Part shown: in pieces, positions 1-11,107 of the stretch
Numbering within the stretch: the stretch's first letter is position 1
How the letters are laid out: each line of letters starts with the position of its first letter
Source of the DNA: Costus lasius
Lineage: Eukaryota > Streptophyta > Magnoliopsida > Zingiberales > Costaceae
Direction: 5' to 3'
Assembly (NCBI GenBank): GCA_027563935.2
Contig: CM050449.1
Coordinates: 61,508,056-61,572,055 of the forward strand
DNA: 64,000 nt
Position numbers and translations under genes: made by a program
The notes under the pieces: model-generated
Seen by the model: only the letters and a program-made list of their open reading frames with translations
Databases searched by the model: none
What the model was told of the DNA's origin: nothing

Positions 1-1560
1 GCGTCATTTCATTGGTCTTTTTGTATCATATTCATGCTCTTTTGCTTGTTTTTAAGCCTTATTTGTCAAATATTGCGAAATCTACACCATTTCTTATTTT
101 TGATTTTTTTTCAGGTAAAAAGTGCCTTATTTTGATGGATTTTGAAAGATTTGAGCGCACGAATGAATTCCAGACGTCGAGATGAAGCCGCCCATCAATT
201 TTCATGCAAATCGGAGTAAGTTTGAAAATTACACCCCGGGTGTAATATTTATTACGGGCTATAATTTTCTGCTCAGAAATACACCACTGCCGTAATGATT
301 TTTACCGGCCATAATTTTGGCCCGGAAATGTACATAAGTAAATTACGGCAGTGTCGTAATAAAAATTACACTACCGTAATTGTGGCCCAGAATTATACAG
401 AAGAAATTACGACAGTGCCATAATATTTTTAGGGTACCGCAATTTGACCCAGAATTCACAGAACCAAAATACGGCACTGCTACAATCAACATTACGGTCG
501 TAATTATATTTTTGGCCGAGTCTTCCGTAGCCACTCAAAAGCCCGATTTTTTCGATGCAATATCTAAGATCCAGGGAGCCAATTCAAAAACCGTAAAAAG
601 GGGAGTGTTCTATATATCGAGGAGAAGATTTGAGGACAGGAATCATCGAATTTTATCAAGAATCGAGCGAGAAATTAGAAAGGGCATCCCTAGTGCTCGG
701 CCTCACGCTGAGAGGCGTAGAGGCCACCTCAAGCTGCGATATTTACAGGAGTACTTTGCCTTGAGGAGGAGAAAATACCCCAGGAGTTTCAGAGTGAAAG
801 GAGATCGATCGAGGGAGAAATCAACAAAAGAAGTGTCACCTGCACTGTTCATCGCGTGTTTTCAAGCTAAATTATGGCTGTAATTTCTATTACAGCCATG
901 CTATAAAGTTGTTTTCCCCTTTCTCTTCGATTTTTGAACCTTTGATACTATGGATTAATGTAATTCTTCCATTATGCTAGCTTAAACTCTTTTTGGGACA
1001 TGGGGGAGTAATTCCCCTCAATTTCTTAATGACTAAATTATTTTTACTTTTATCATGATGATTTTACTATGATAATTCTACTTATGTGATGATTGCCTTT
1101 AATTCTCCATAGATTCATATTGTTAGCATGTTTTAGAGTTTTTGCAATATGGACTGAAAAGTGATTTGCTAAGAACTTGGAACCCTAAAATTGAATGTTA
1201 GGAACTCATCGTAAGAAATTAGGTTTGTTCTTATTTCTCGATTTTAGAAGTTTAATGTCATGTTAATAATCTGAATCTAGGATTGAGTAATTGTAATAAA
1301 CATGACGATACTGTGAGAAATCAAGTATTAGATTATTGGAGAACCTTAAGTAGAACTTGTGAAAATTATAATATGAAAGTATGTAATTTTCACTTGAGAT
1401 GATTGATTTAGAATTCGGATGCATGAAAGTGATCTTGAGTTCTTTATCAATGATTTACTTATTTTCAGCATTGAATATATCCTGCATGAAAGTGAGGATC
1501 GGTTCTTTCTAAATTGTCTAGGGGTTTATGGAAAGCTCTTGGAGAGTTTCGTAAACCCTA
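1..1560. repeat. Decayed gypsy-type LTR relic, left end outside window
   Basis: AT-rich non-coding sequence with the build of the gypsy LTRs seen at 32718 and 49938: a T-rich start, a tttcaggtaaaa-like stretch near 112, a block of short palindromes (228-515), then a long A/T-rich tail. A hairpin, ATGGCTGTAAT against ATTACAGCCAT, lies near 872-899. No coding domain is recognisable. The lineage (Athila/Tat-like) is inferred from composition and layout only. The right boundary is approximate; family B-type LTR sequence starts near 1565. Confidence 0.45.
228..515. repeat. Imperfect tandem array of short palindromes
   Basis: Four to five degenerate copies of a roughly 60-65 bp unit built on ATTACGGCAGTG, a second TACCGTAAT-like half, and a GGCCCAGAATT-like spacer. 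Copies begin near 228, 281, 343, 409 and 467. The halves are partly inverted, so each unit could fold. Confidence 0.6.
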
Positions 1561-1564
1561 ACAC

Positions 1565-2156
1565 TAATTGCTCCAAACCCTAACCCTAGCCGCATGCTTC
1601 ATGAGAATTGCGCCTACACCTCTTTTGTGGCCGCCCCCCTTTCTTCTATATATCAGTGTATATGTGAGAGCGTCATGACACTAATCTATTGGCATGAGCA
1701 AGCACTAAGAGGGTGAGAGTAAAGGTGATTGGCGCAAGGTCTTCTTCCATAGCCGCAAGCAAGTCTCCTCTTCTTCCTTTTGGTGCAAAGGGGACTAGTG
1801 CTTGGCGGCATCTCATCCTTCCTTTTATTCCATTGGCGCAACTCCTCTTGACGGTGGCGCAAGTGTTGTAGAAGGGCACCAACGGCTTGGATCTTCTTCC
1901 CGAGGCTAGCACCGGGCGTGGAAGAAGAGAACTCGAGGCCTCCGTTTGTGTGAGATTGCAAAGGGCGCATGCTTGGGTGCGTACCTCGACATCGACCTGC
2001 ACTTGCTCTAGGTACTTTCTTACTACATTATGTCGACCCCGTCACAAGAGCGATCCATTGGGTTTTTGGGACCGGCTTGTTTTGGGGATATGCTTCCACT
2101 ATGTGTATGTTTTGTTTGATAAAAGAATTTGTAAATATCCCCAGGGTTTCTCAACA
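1565..2156 (+). repeat. Family B-type LTR, 5'-truncated fragment
   Basis: The last 590 or so bases of a B-type LTR. It shares the CTAGCCGC start, the TATA-like TATATATCAG near 1650, the cttcttcccgaggctagcac stretch (about 1893-1912) and the terminal CAACA (2152-2156) with B2. It most resembles the fragment at 33581-33798, including the donor-like CTCTAG|GTACTT. No PBS follows and no TSD pair is visible, so the 5' two thirds are lost. Short reading frames here show no retroelement domain. Confidence 0.75.
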
Positions 2157-3061
2157 GGATCTCCCCTGCTTTCTGTCGTCTTCTTCCAATCCGAGCACCA
2201 GCCACCTGTGTGCGTGAACTACCGAGCTTGGACCCACATACGTGCGGCTGCCGTTCGCTACCCGCTAGACAGGTCCTCCTCCGCTTGCATGTAGAGCTAT
2301 CGCCTCCTTCTCTAAGGTTCCGAGCTCACCTACGCGTGAGGTCCCTTCCTCCTCCCCCTCTGCAGGCCACCTACACGCGGCATTCATTGGTGTCGTGTAC
2401 CTCCCTTTCAGACGATGAGTGATGAAGGACAAATTTCGGCCCAAGAATGTCTCTTAGGTTTGTGGCTCCTTAAAGATGGTTTTAAGTTACAAGCTAGAAT
2501 CCTAATGAGAGTAAGAGTGTTCCATGCGATTCAGATATGAGGGTAAGATGGATTGAAAACACCTGAGGCCCCCTTTTTGGGAAGGGGGCCAAGTTCCCTC
2601 TTCTATTGACCAACAAATAGGGGCTGTTGTCTTCGCAGCTGATTGAGGGATGGAAGTCCAACTCCTTTCAGCTCCTTCAGCTCCACGCAAACACAAGCTT
2701 CAGCAACTTCTAGCATCACAAGGAACATGGCTTGGTAAGCAGCAACTCAGCAAGGAAAGGAGAGTGAAGGGCGTTCCAGCTCACCTTCAAGGAAGTAAGG
2801 AAGAGGGGCCAAAGGCTCACCCTCAAGAACACACAAGGGGCCTTCCGGTGCACCCTCAAACAAGCAGCATCCACAAACTCAGAGTAGAAATTTTTTAGCA
2901 AAATGGCATCTACCCGTGCAGTGTAAAATTACATGGACTTTAAACCAAAACCCCAACGTTACATTCGCAGGTGACTCTTGGCATTCTGTTATTGCAGACT
3001 TCAGCTTCTCCATGTTCTGATTGGTGGTCTTCAACGACACTAATGGCTGGGCTGGAGCATC
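2157..3061. other. Unassigned sequence left of B1
   Basis: About 0.9 kb with no recognised protein, PBS or LTR. It holds a perfect 9-bp hairpin at 2567-2590 (GGCCCCCTT against AAGGGGGCC) and a short open frame at 2650-2898 whose product I do not recognise. Its last five bases, GCATC (3057-3061), are the left TSD of B1, so it was once contiguous with 31828 onward. Confidence 0.5.
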
Positions 3062-3605
3062 TGTTGGGAAACCCCGGGGATTTTAAAAATTTTTACAGAC
3101 AAGCACAGCGGAAGCAATCCCCGAAACAGGCCAGTCCCAAAAACCCAGAAGATCGAGTCTTGCGAGGAGATCGACACGGTGAGTAGGAGATGATACCTTG
3201 CAACGAATATGATGGATGCGATGCAGGCGCCCAAATGTGAGCCCTCTGCAGTCTCGCACACAGCTGAACCTCGAGTCCTCTTCTTCAACGCCCGGTGCTA
3301 GCCTCGGGAAGAAGATCCACGCCTTTGGGAGACTTCCTCAATCACTTGTGCCAAGTCCATAGGAGATGCCAAGGAGAGGAGGTGGAGCTTCGTCGGAGTC
3401 CAACCCTTGAAGCACTCCACCAAGATCCAAATAGGAATCAACCAAATCCAAAGTCCAACTTTGGAGTGGAGGGCGCCAAGGAACTTGCAGGAACTGAACC
3501 AAGTAAGGAAGAGAGTCCAACTCTCTTAATGGCCGAATACCTCAAGAGTGGCGACAAAGGGAAGAGGAGAGGAGAGTGTAACCCGACAAAAGGGGGGCTA
3601 GGGGG

Positions 3606-3614
3606 TTTATATAC
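3606..3614 (-). promoter_or_regulatory. TATA box of B1 3' LTR
   Basis: GTATATAAA on the minus strand. Three tandem hairpins (3636-3686) and a TGGGCY cluster (3826-3950) lie upstream in sense orientation, as expected for a U3 promoter. The other LTR has the same box at 30515-30523. Confidence 0.7.
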
Positions 3615-3635
3615 CCATGAATAGGTGCACCTCTT

Positions 3636-3686
3636 CACAAGTGAAGAGGCACACCTCTTCATGAAGAGACACACCTCTTCAAGAGG
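3636..3686. repeat. Three tandem CTCTTC hairpins in B1 LTR
   Basis: Successive inverted repeats: CTCTTCAC/GTGAAGAG, then CTCTTCA/TGAAGAG, then CCTCTT/AAGAGG. They sit just upstream, in sense, of the LTR TATA box. The same array is in the right LTR near 30545-30595. Confidence 0.7.
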
Positions 3687-3825
3687 TAAAGCCCAATTCG
3701 CCCAAGTAGATTCATCCTCTCCAAGTGAGAAGCTCCAAGCTTCCTACCTTAAGAAGATGCCAACTTGGGTTTGTCCACCTCATGGAAATGCGCCAAGCTC
3801 ACTCCAAGTTGCTTGCGCCATTCCA

Positions 3826-3950
3826 CTTGGCCCATTTGGCCCAAATGGCTCATTGAGCCCATTTGGCCTATTAGCCCAACTTGGTCTATTGGGCTCATTT
3901 GGCCCAAATGGCTCATTGGGCCCATTTGGCCTACTAGGCCCAAAAAACAA
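3826..3950. promoter_or_regulatory. Site II (TGGGCY) cluster in B1 LTR
   Basis: A two-unit minisatellite of about 66 bp with some nine TGGGCY/RGCCCA motifs, several inside the palindrome CCATTTGG/CCAAATGG. TGGGCY site II elements are known plant binding sites for TCP transcription factors. The cluster lies about 220-340 bp upstream of the TATA box in sense. Function is inferred. A copy lies near 30735-30859. Confidence 0.55.
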
Positions 3951-4913
3951 ATTAGCTCCAAATGATTCCTTTCATCTCTTCTAGCACAGTGGTGCTGATG
4001 GATTCTCCCAAACAGATCTGAGTTATCCAATAGCTCAATCAATAGGCTATCCGATCAATGCGAGAACCCGAGTTTGAAGTTGTGCGGCCCTGTAGGTTCC
4101 TCAGAAGTTGGCAGTGATGAATCGAGTCATCACAAGCAGTGATTGGCACCTAGCAGTGCATCGCTCCTACCCAAGTCTTCGGAATGGATATCACATCGAC
4201 ATCCCCATCATAGCAACAAGATACCGATGCATTACAGTCTCTTTGCCGAACTGATATCCGATTGGATAAAGTGTGTCACCACTTTATTTTTACCCAATCT
4301 CATGGTCATGACTAAATCAGGCTTTCACCTAGGTATGGCCATACACTTTCAGTCATGGAACCATGGGGGGCCCCGTGGATATCAAGCTTCCCATAGGAAG
4401 GGGCAAATCCTATGTCTGTCCATTGATCTTCTCATATGGGTCGTCACATACCCAATGACAACCGTTATGACCTCCCAGCTTACGGCGAGGCGTTAGGTTG
4501 TATCAAAGCATGTTCCTAACCATACAGAAGAGTCAATGACCTCAAGTCAAGGGATCAATGCATCTCCTATCACTTGTGAGGTTAACTCATGACACCAAGT
4601 CAGAGCCTCACAGCGGGTCGGTCCAGTATATCCACCACTGATATACCCATATGCCTGCGTTAGCACCCCGTGTGTAACTAGCCCATATACCAGTCTCACA
4701 TGTACCAGAGCTGTCCCTTATCCACTAAGGTAAATCGACTGGGGACTATAGTTCGAGCACAGATCCAATCTGTCTCCAGGGACATTATCATGTTAGTACA
4801 TATGCGCAGATGTAAACAAACATAGATAACGACAATGCCAGAATGATATAAATATCAAAGTCAAGTAGTACATAAGTGGACCAAAACTAGGTCCTAGGGC
4901 ATATACACCAACA

Positions 4914-4928
4914 ATCTCCCACTTGCAC
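4914..4928 (-). other. B1 polypurine tract
   Basis: In sense the tract is GTGCAAGTGGGAGAT, directly before the TGTTGGTG start of the 3' LTR. It matches the PPTs of A1, A2 and A4 and would prime plus-strand DNA synthesis. Confidence 0.85.
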
Positions 4929-4988
4929 TAAGACCTAGAAGTTGAGGAATCTCAACCCCATATCTCTAGCGTGACCATCATGCTTCTG

Positions 4989-5495
4989 CTACGCCAAAGC
5001 CTTGGTCAATGGGTCTGCCAGATTATTCTCTGTGTTAACTCTGCTAATCTTGACATCACCTCTGTCAATGATCTCTCTGATCAGGTGAAATCTTCTCAGT
5101 ATGTGTTTGGATCTTTGATGAGACCGTGGTTCCTTAGCTTGTGCAATTGCTCCATTGTTGTCACAATAGAGTTCAATGGGATCCATTGCACTAGGGACCA
5201 CCTGAAGATCACATAAGAACTTCCTTATCCAAACGGCTTCCTTGGCTGCCTCAGAAGCGGCCACATACTCTGCCTCGGTTGTAAAATCTGCTATGGTGGA
5301 TTGCTTGAAGCTCTTCCAGCATACAGCGCCTCCATTTATCTTGAACACATAGCCGACCTGCGATCTAAAGTCGTCAGGGTCAGACTGGAACAATGCATCA
5401 GTATAGCCCTGCATACTGAGCTCTTCCTGTCCCCCATAGACCAAGAACAAATCCTTAGTTCTTCTCAGATACTTTAGGATGTTCTTTACAGCCAC
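4989..5495 (-). pseudogene. B1 RNase H domain and end of pol (broken)
   Basis: A 168-residue frame with the copia RNase H signatures GYTDALFQSD (usual DAS altered to DAL), TTEAEYVAASEA, YCDNNGAIA and the ADPLTK tail typical of the polyprotein end. It would remove RNA from the RNA:DNA hybrid in the virus-like particle. It is the 3' end of B1 pol, next to the PPT. The frame is broken upstream near 5510 by a deletion of about 16 bp relative to the B2 copy (49830-49870), so it is not joined to RT. Confidence 0.9.
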
Positions 5496-5763
5496 CCAGT
5501 GCTGCAGACCTGGCTGGTTATGCTTACAGCATATGCCACATCTGGTCTAGTACACAACATTGCATACATGATCGATCCTACTGCCGAAGCATAAGGAATT
5601 CGACTCATGTCATCCCTCTCAGCCTGTGTTGTAGGACACTGGCTCTTTGAGAGAGTAAGGCTATGTCTTACTGGAAGGTATCCTTTCTTGGATTGCTCCA
5701 AGTTGAACCTCTCCAGGACCTTATCAATGTAGGTACTCTGACTAAGGGCCAGGAGCCTCTTGG
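5486..5763 (-). pseudogene. B1 distal RT/connection segment (frameshifted)
   Basis: Encodes the stretch after the RT palm: YLPVRHSLTLSKSQCP, then YASAVGSIMYAMLCTRPDVAYA, common to copia polyproteins. A deletion of about 16 bp near 5510 shifts the frame and gives a false stop shortly after SITSQ. The upstream end at 5763 is where a solo A LTR (TSD CTTGG) cut the gene; the same frame resumes at 7451. Confidence 0.88.
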
Positions 5764-7445
5764 TGTTGGGGTATGCCCTTAAGGCTAATGTTTGAGGCCT
5801 TGGGAATGTATCAGTATCATGTATAAACTCTTATGTTTATAAAGGTAATGGTTGTTATTCAGTTTGTTACATTGTCTGCTGCAATAAGTGTACTTCTGAA
5901 TAATGTCTCAAAGCTGTTCAGCTAGGCTGACATGCAGTTATGTCCTTAGTCAAGATATCTTGGTGAACATGAGAGAGCCTTGATATGATTGAGACTAATA
6001 TGTGTTCTAATCTTATAGGATGCTTCGAGCATGGAATAAGATGTAGACTCATGGGTACATTGGATGTACTGGACAGACCCTACTAGGATATTCAATTGCT
6101 TGTCACAATATGAATAATCCTTGAATGCGACAAGTGGCACATTTCCTCTGACTTGAGATCACTTGTGTTTTCTAAATGATGATTGTCATTGTTTTGAGGT
6201 AGTTCAATATCATTTGAAACATAATGATTATAGACTATCTTGGATGGTGAGCTTGAATCAGGTTAGGGCACTAGTGATAGATATAGGATTGCCGTCTCCT
6301 TAAGTGGAGTGTGATGTTCTAAAGGGGCCCCCCCTGGATGAGATGATTGAGAATGTGTATGGCCATACCCAGATGACTATGTTCATCTGATCTAATCATG
6401 CTCATCATATTGGAGCTACAAGCTTGACACGCTTGTCCAATAAGAACATCCAGTGGCAAAGGAAGCATGTATGCCTTGTGAATTGGATTCACACTTGTGC
6501 TGTGGTTTGGGTGTAGTCTTGGAAGACTCTTTCCTTTATATCGGGAGACAGTGATGTGTTGCTAGATACCCCTCACTGATCGTGATAACGTGAGTTATCG
6601 TTACCGACGTTTAAAGGAAACCCTTAGGGTCGCACAAATTGATGATATGGCTTACTTAAGTCAGATCGTGTGGACTGAATTATTTGGGTTCAGTTTAAAG
6701 GGATTTAATCTCTGATTGTAAGTGAGATCTGGTCTGATCATGTTTGATTGATTAGGGCTTGAGATCGGTAAGCTTCGATTGAGAGATTGGATGCTAGATC
6801 GGTGAGATCAGGAGCATCAAGAGATGAACGGTTAGATCTGGAGCCTTAGGGTTTAATTAAGATCTAGACTAGATCGCTTGGCTTGATTGGTTCTTAAACC
6901 AAACCAAATTGAACCGGCTCATTATATGAGCGCATGGTTCAAAAGGAGATGGCGTGAACGTGTGAGCGAATTGTGGTTTCTATTTTTAGAAACCATGATC
7001 TCCACTTGGAGATCTCTCATGTTCGAATAGGGATAATCCTATTCTCGCTCGTCTCCCTATCGTGACTTCTCTCTCTCGACACTTTTGTGTGTGGCGGCGC
7101 TTGAAGCTACTGAGGAGGAGGATTCGGCCAAGAGTGATCAACATCTCCATCCCTTTCATTCGACAAAGACCCTTTGAAAGGCTTTGCTAGCACAAAGGAT
7201 TCAAAGGAGTGAGCGCATCGATCTTCTTGTGTACGTCAACTTTGGAGAAGCTTCATTTGCGCCTTTGCTTCCAAGGCACCATCAAACCGATGGCTATGGT
7301 ATGAGTTCTTCTTCATCCATTCAATCATTTAAAAGTTAATTATATGACATATAAAGATCTCTTGAAACCCTAGCTTCCCATGCGAAAATATTGTTATGCG
7401 CCATCTTTAGGGTTTCGCCCCCCCTTTGAGGTTAGGGGACTTTCA
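5764..7445 (+). repeat. Solo family A LTR inside B1 pol
   Basis: 1682 bp from TGTTGGGG to ACTTTCA with TSD CTTGG on both sides (5759-5763 and 7446-7450). No PBS, PPT or internal sequence adjoins it, so it is the product of LTR-LTR recombination. It shows the LTR landmarks: palindrome GTATGGCCATAC (6357-6368), hairpin GATAAC/GTTATC with loop GTGA near 6583-6598, TATA-like hairpin (6975-6994), and ATGGCTATG|GTATGA at its end. The 64-codon antisense frame is at 5946-6140. Confidence 0.95.
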
Positions 7446-7450
7446 CTTGG

Positions 7451-8219
7451 ATCTATCCCGGTAGATCCTTATGCCTAGAATATAGGCGGCCTCCCCTAAG
7501 TCTTTCATCTCGAAACACTTCCCCAACCATGTCTTCACAGCTTGAAGACTAGGGATGTCGTTTCCGATGAGCAGTATGTCATCAACATACAAGACCAGAA
7601 AAATCACCAAGCTCCCACTGAATTTTCTGTATACACAGGCGTCATCTTCGCTTTTGATAAAGCCATAATCTCTCACGGCTTCATCAAATCGAAGATTCCA
7701 ACTTCGAGATGCTTGCTTTAATCCATAAATGGATCTCTTTAGCCTGCAGACCTTATTAGCCTCTGCAGGATGGATGAAGCCATCAGGTTGCGACGTATAC
7801 GCATCCTCAGTTAGCTTCCCGTTAAGGAACGCAGTCTTCACATCCATCTGCCATATCTCATAGTCATGATATGCAGCTATAGCAAGCAGAATCCGAATGG
7901 ATTTGATCATGGCAACTAGCGAGAAGGTTTCATCATAGTCTACCCCGTGGACTTGTTTAAATCCTTTAGCCACTAGTCTACCCTTATAGGTAACTATATT
8001 GCCATCCATGTCTGTCTTCCTCTTGAAGACCCATTTACACCCTATGGGTTTTACCCCATCAGGCAGCTCAACCAAATCCCAGACTTGGTTAGCCGACATG
8101 GAATCCATCTCGGATCGCATGGCGTCAAGCCATCTCTCGGAGTCCGGTCCACTGACCGCCTCATCATAGGTTCTGGGTTCATCCTCAATGATGAAGATCC
8201 CATCGTGTTGGGTCGGCAA
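7451..8219 (-). pseudogene. B1 reverse transcriptase domain
   Basis: About 256 codons of RT. It has the fingers/palm sequence NQVWDLVELPDGVKPIGCKW, a KGRLVAKGF motif, WQMDVKTAFLNG with the first catalytic Asp, YGLKQASR, and the active-site YVDDILLIGND. It should copy element RNA primed by tRNA-Met. The frame continues from the integrase segment across a TAG at 8271-8273 and is cut at 7451 by the solo LTR. LVAMIKS replaces the usual PVAMFKS seen in the A copies. Confidence 0.92.
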
Positions 8220-8270
8220 CGACCCGTACCTTTCAGGTGCACGACGAATTCTCCCAGACCTACGTGGGAC

Positions 8271-9716
8271 CTATGTCTGAGCCTCAGGTTGGCCAGCAAC
8301 CAGTGCAGGTGGCTCAGATTCCATCTGTTTGTCTTGTGCTTGCACTTGGACCTCATCCAAGTCAAACTTCCTCCCACTAACTTCTTTCATGAGAAATTCT
8401 TTCTCTAGAAAGACAGCACCCCGAGCAACAAAAACTTTGTTCTCGGTTGGGACATAGAAGTAGTATCCTTTAGTTTCCTTAGGATACCCCACAAACACAC
8501 ATTTATCAGATCTAGGTTCTAGGTTGCTAGAATCCTGACGTTTGACATAAGCCTCACATCCCCAGACCTTGATAAAAGTGAGATTAGGGCGTCTCCCACT
8601 CCACATCTCGTATGGTATTTTGGAGACACTCTTAGATGGAACGTTATTCAGTATTAGAGAAGCTGTCTCTAGTGCATGCCCCCAGAATGAGGGAGGTAGA
8701 GTTGCATGACTCATCATGGATCGAACCATATCCAATAAAGTTCGATTTCTCCTTTCAGACACACCATTCCATTGAGGTGTTCTAGGAGAAGTGAGTTGGG
8801 ATATGATCCCAGACTCTCTCAAATAGTCAAAGAACTCACCACTCAGGTACTCTCCACTTCGATCTGATCGAAGAGCTTTAATAGATCTTCCAAGCTGGTT
8901 CTCTACTTCATTCTTGAACTCCTTGAATTTCTCAAAGGACTCAGATTTATGCCTCATTAAGTAGACATAACCATACCTACTGAAGTCATCAGTGAAGGTA
9001 ATGAAGTAGTTGTACCCTCCTCTGGCTTGTTTATTGAAAGGCCCACACACATCAGTATGTATGAGATCCAATAAACCTCCTGCCCTTTCACCAATCTTGG
9101 TGAAGGGCGCCTTTGTCATTTTCCCTAATAAACAAGTTTCACAAGTATCAAATTCCTCTGAGGAACTTGAATCTAACAACCCATTTGCATGGAGTTGTTG
9201 GATGCGATTCTTGTTTATATGCGCTAATCGATAGTGCCATAGGAAAGCACCAACTGAACCACTCAGTTTGGTCCTTTTATTACTTATGTTATAAATAGAA
9301 CTTTCCATATCCAAGATATATAGACCATTGCACAAAGTACCCTTCCCATAGAACATATTTGCAAATGAAAAAGAACAAGAGTTCTTATTTATTTCAAACT
9401 TAAATCCCTTCTTTGCTAAGCAAGGAATGGATACAATGTTCTTAGTAAGTGAAGGTACACAAAAGCAATTATCTAGTTCTAATTGAAGTCCAGAAGGCAA
9501 GGAGAGAGTCAAAACGCCTACAGCAACAGCAGCAACCTGTGCCCCGTTTCCAACGCGTAGGTCAATCTCTCTAGGCCACACCGATCTACTTTTCTTGAGC
9601 CCCTGCATATTTGTACAAATATGAACCCCACATGCAGTATCCAATACCCATGACATAGAAGTAGAAAGATTGACTTCTGTAACATAGATACCTGAGCTAG
9701 AAGTTAAGGCCAAGCC
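8271..9716 (-). pseudogene. B1 protease-integrase segment
   Basis: Starts in sense at the AAGCC insertion point (9712-9716) and runs about 480 codons. It has protease LDTACG, the integrase zinc-binding region (LWHYRLAHINK, then CETCLLGK), and the D,D,E core visible in IHTDVCGPF, LRSDRSGEYLSG and TPQWNGVSERRNR. RDRS replaces the usual RDRG beside the second Asp. It would process the polyprotein and insert cDNA. A TAG at 8271-8273 (a Gln codon in B2) ends it before RT. Confidence 0.92.
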
Positions 9717-10968
9717 TGAAGGGGTCCCCTTCAAGGGGGAGCGAAACCCTAAAGTGGCGCAAGTAAATTCTTTTGGCAGCGGATAAAGGGTTTCATGAGG
9801 ATCGCATGTAATATAGGTTCATATGATCAACCTTAAACAATGTAAAGATCGAAAGAAGATCATACCAAAGCCATTGATTCGAATGGCGACTTGGAAGTAG
9901 AGAGTGATGCCGCTCTCCTCCAAAGAAGACGCACACAAGAAGATGTCGCCTACTTCCTTTGGCGTTCCTTGTGCTAGCAAGGGCCCAAGGTATCCTTGAT
10001 CACTTGAAGGGATGAAGAGATCTTTGCTTGGGCGAATTCTCCTTTTCGTCCACCTCCCTTACACGAGAATGCAAGTCTCTCGTCAAAGCCAAGAGAAGGT
10101 GACCCGAATAGAATCAAGCGTTGAGGCGTTGATGCAAGTGGCGCTTATTGTTGGGGTATGCCCTTAAGGCTAATGTTTGAGGCCTTGGGATTGTATCAGT
10201 ATCATGTAATAAACTCTTATGTTTATAAAGGCATGGTTGTTATTCAGTTTGTTACATTGTCTGCTGCAATAAGTGTACTTCTGAATAATGTCTCAAAGCT
10301 GTTCAGCTAGGCTGACATGCAGTTATGTCCTTAGTCAAGATATCTTGGTGAACATGAGACAGCCTTGATATGATTGAGACTAATATGTGTTCTAATCTTA
10401 TAGGATGCTTCGAGCATGGAATAAGATGTAGACTCATGGGTACATTGGATGTACTGGACAGACCCTACTAGGATATTCAATTGCTTGTCACAATGTGAAT
10501 AATCCTTGATTGCAACAAGTGGCACATTTCCTCTGACTTGAGATCACTTGTGTTTCTAAATGATGATTGTCATTGTTTTGAGGTAGTTCAATATCATTTG
10601 AAACATAATGATTATAGACTATCTTGGATGGTGAGCTTGAGTCAGGTTAGGGCACTAGTGATAGATAAAGGATTGCCGTCTCCTTAATTGGAGTATGATG
10701 TTCTAAAGGGGCCCCCCTCTGTATGAGATGATTGAGAAAGTGTATGGCCATACCCAGATGACAGTGTTCATCTGATCTAATCATGCTCATCATATTGGAG
10801 CTACAGGCTTGACACGCTTGTCCAATAAGAACATCCAGTGGCAAAGGAAATTTGCATGCCTTGTGAATTGGATTCACACTTGTGCTGTGGTTTGGGTGTA
10901 GTCTTGGAAGACTCTTTCCTTTATATCGGGAGACAGTGATGTGTTGCTAGATACCCCTCACTGATCGT

Positions 10969-10984
10969 GATAACGTAAGTTATC
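10969..10984. promoter_or_regulatory. Covarying hairpin GATAAC-GTAA-GTTATC in A LTR
   Basis: A 6-bp perfect stem with a 4-nt loop. In A2 (36457-36472, opposite strand) the stem is GATAAT/ATTATC with the same loop, a compensatory C-G to T-A change. Family B has a different stem at the matching place (4114-4133). It could be a palindromic protein site or an RNA hairpin in the 3' end of the transcript. Confidence 0.6.
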
Positions 10985-11107
10985 GTTACCGACATTTAAA
11001 GGAAACCCTTAGGGTCGCACAATTTGATGATATGGCTTACTTAAGTCAGATCGTGTGGACTGAATTGTTTGGGTTCAGTTTAAAGGGATTAAATCTCTGA
11101 TTGTAAG

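Larger units (their letters stand above)
3062..4913 (-). repeat. B1 3' LTR
   Basis: 1852 bp, bounded (sense strand) by TGTTGGTG and CCCAACA. Same length as the right copy at 29971-31822. It carries a TATA box, a site-II motif cluster and several hairpins. It is preceded in sense by the PPT at 4914-4928. Confidence 0.95.

Noticed and set aside
228..515. CRISPR array
   Set aside because: Repeats are degenerate, without unique spacers, and the DNA is plant nuclear.
380..883. 167-codon plus-strand open frame
   Set aside because: It lies across the palindrome array and gypsy LTR tail, has no recognisable domain, and its start falls inside repeat units.
1570..1590. Telomere-like AAACCCTAACCCTA
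   Set aside because: Only about two repeat units, and they sit beside a B-type LTR fragment; AAACCCTA occurs singly in many of these LTR ends.
3765..4042. Overlapping frames over the GGCCCA repeats of the B1 LTR
   Set aside because: Repetitive products (PIWP, FGPNG) come from the minisatellite and occur on both strands.
9010..9298. Plus-strand frames of 61-74 codons within the B1 integrase
   Set aside because: They are opposite-strand shadows of the integrase coding region.
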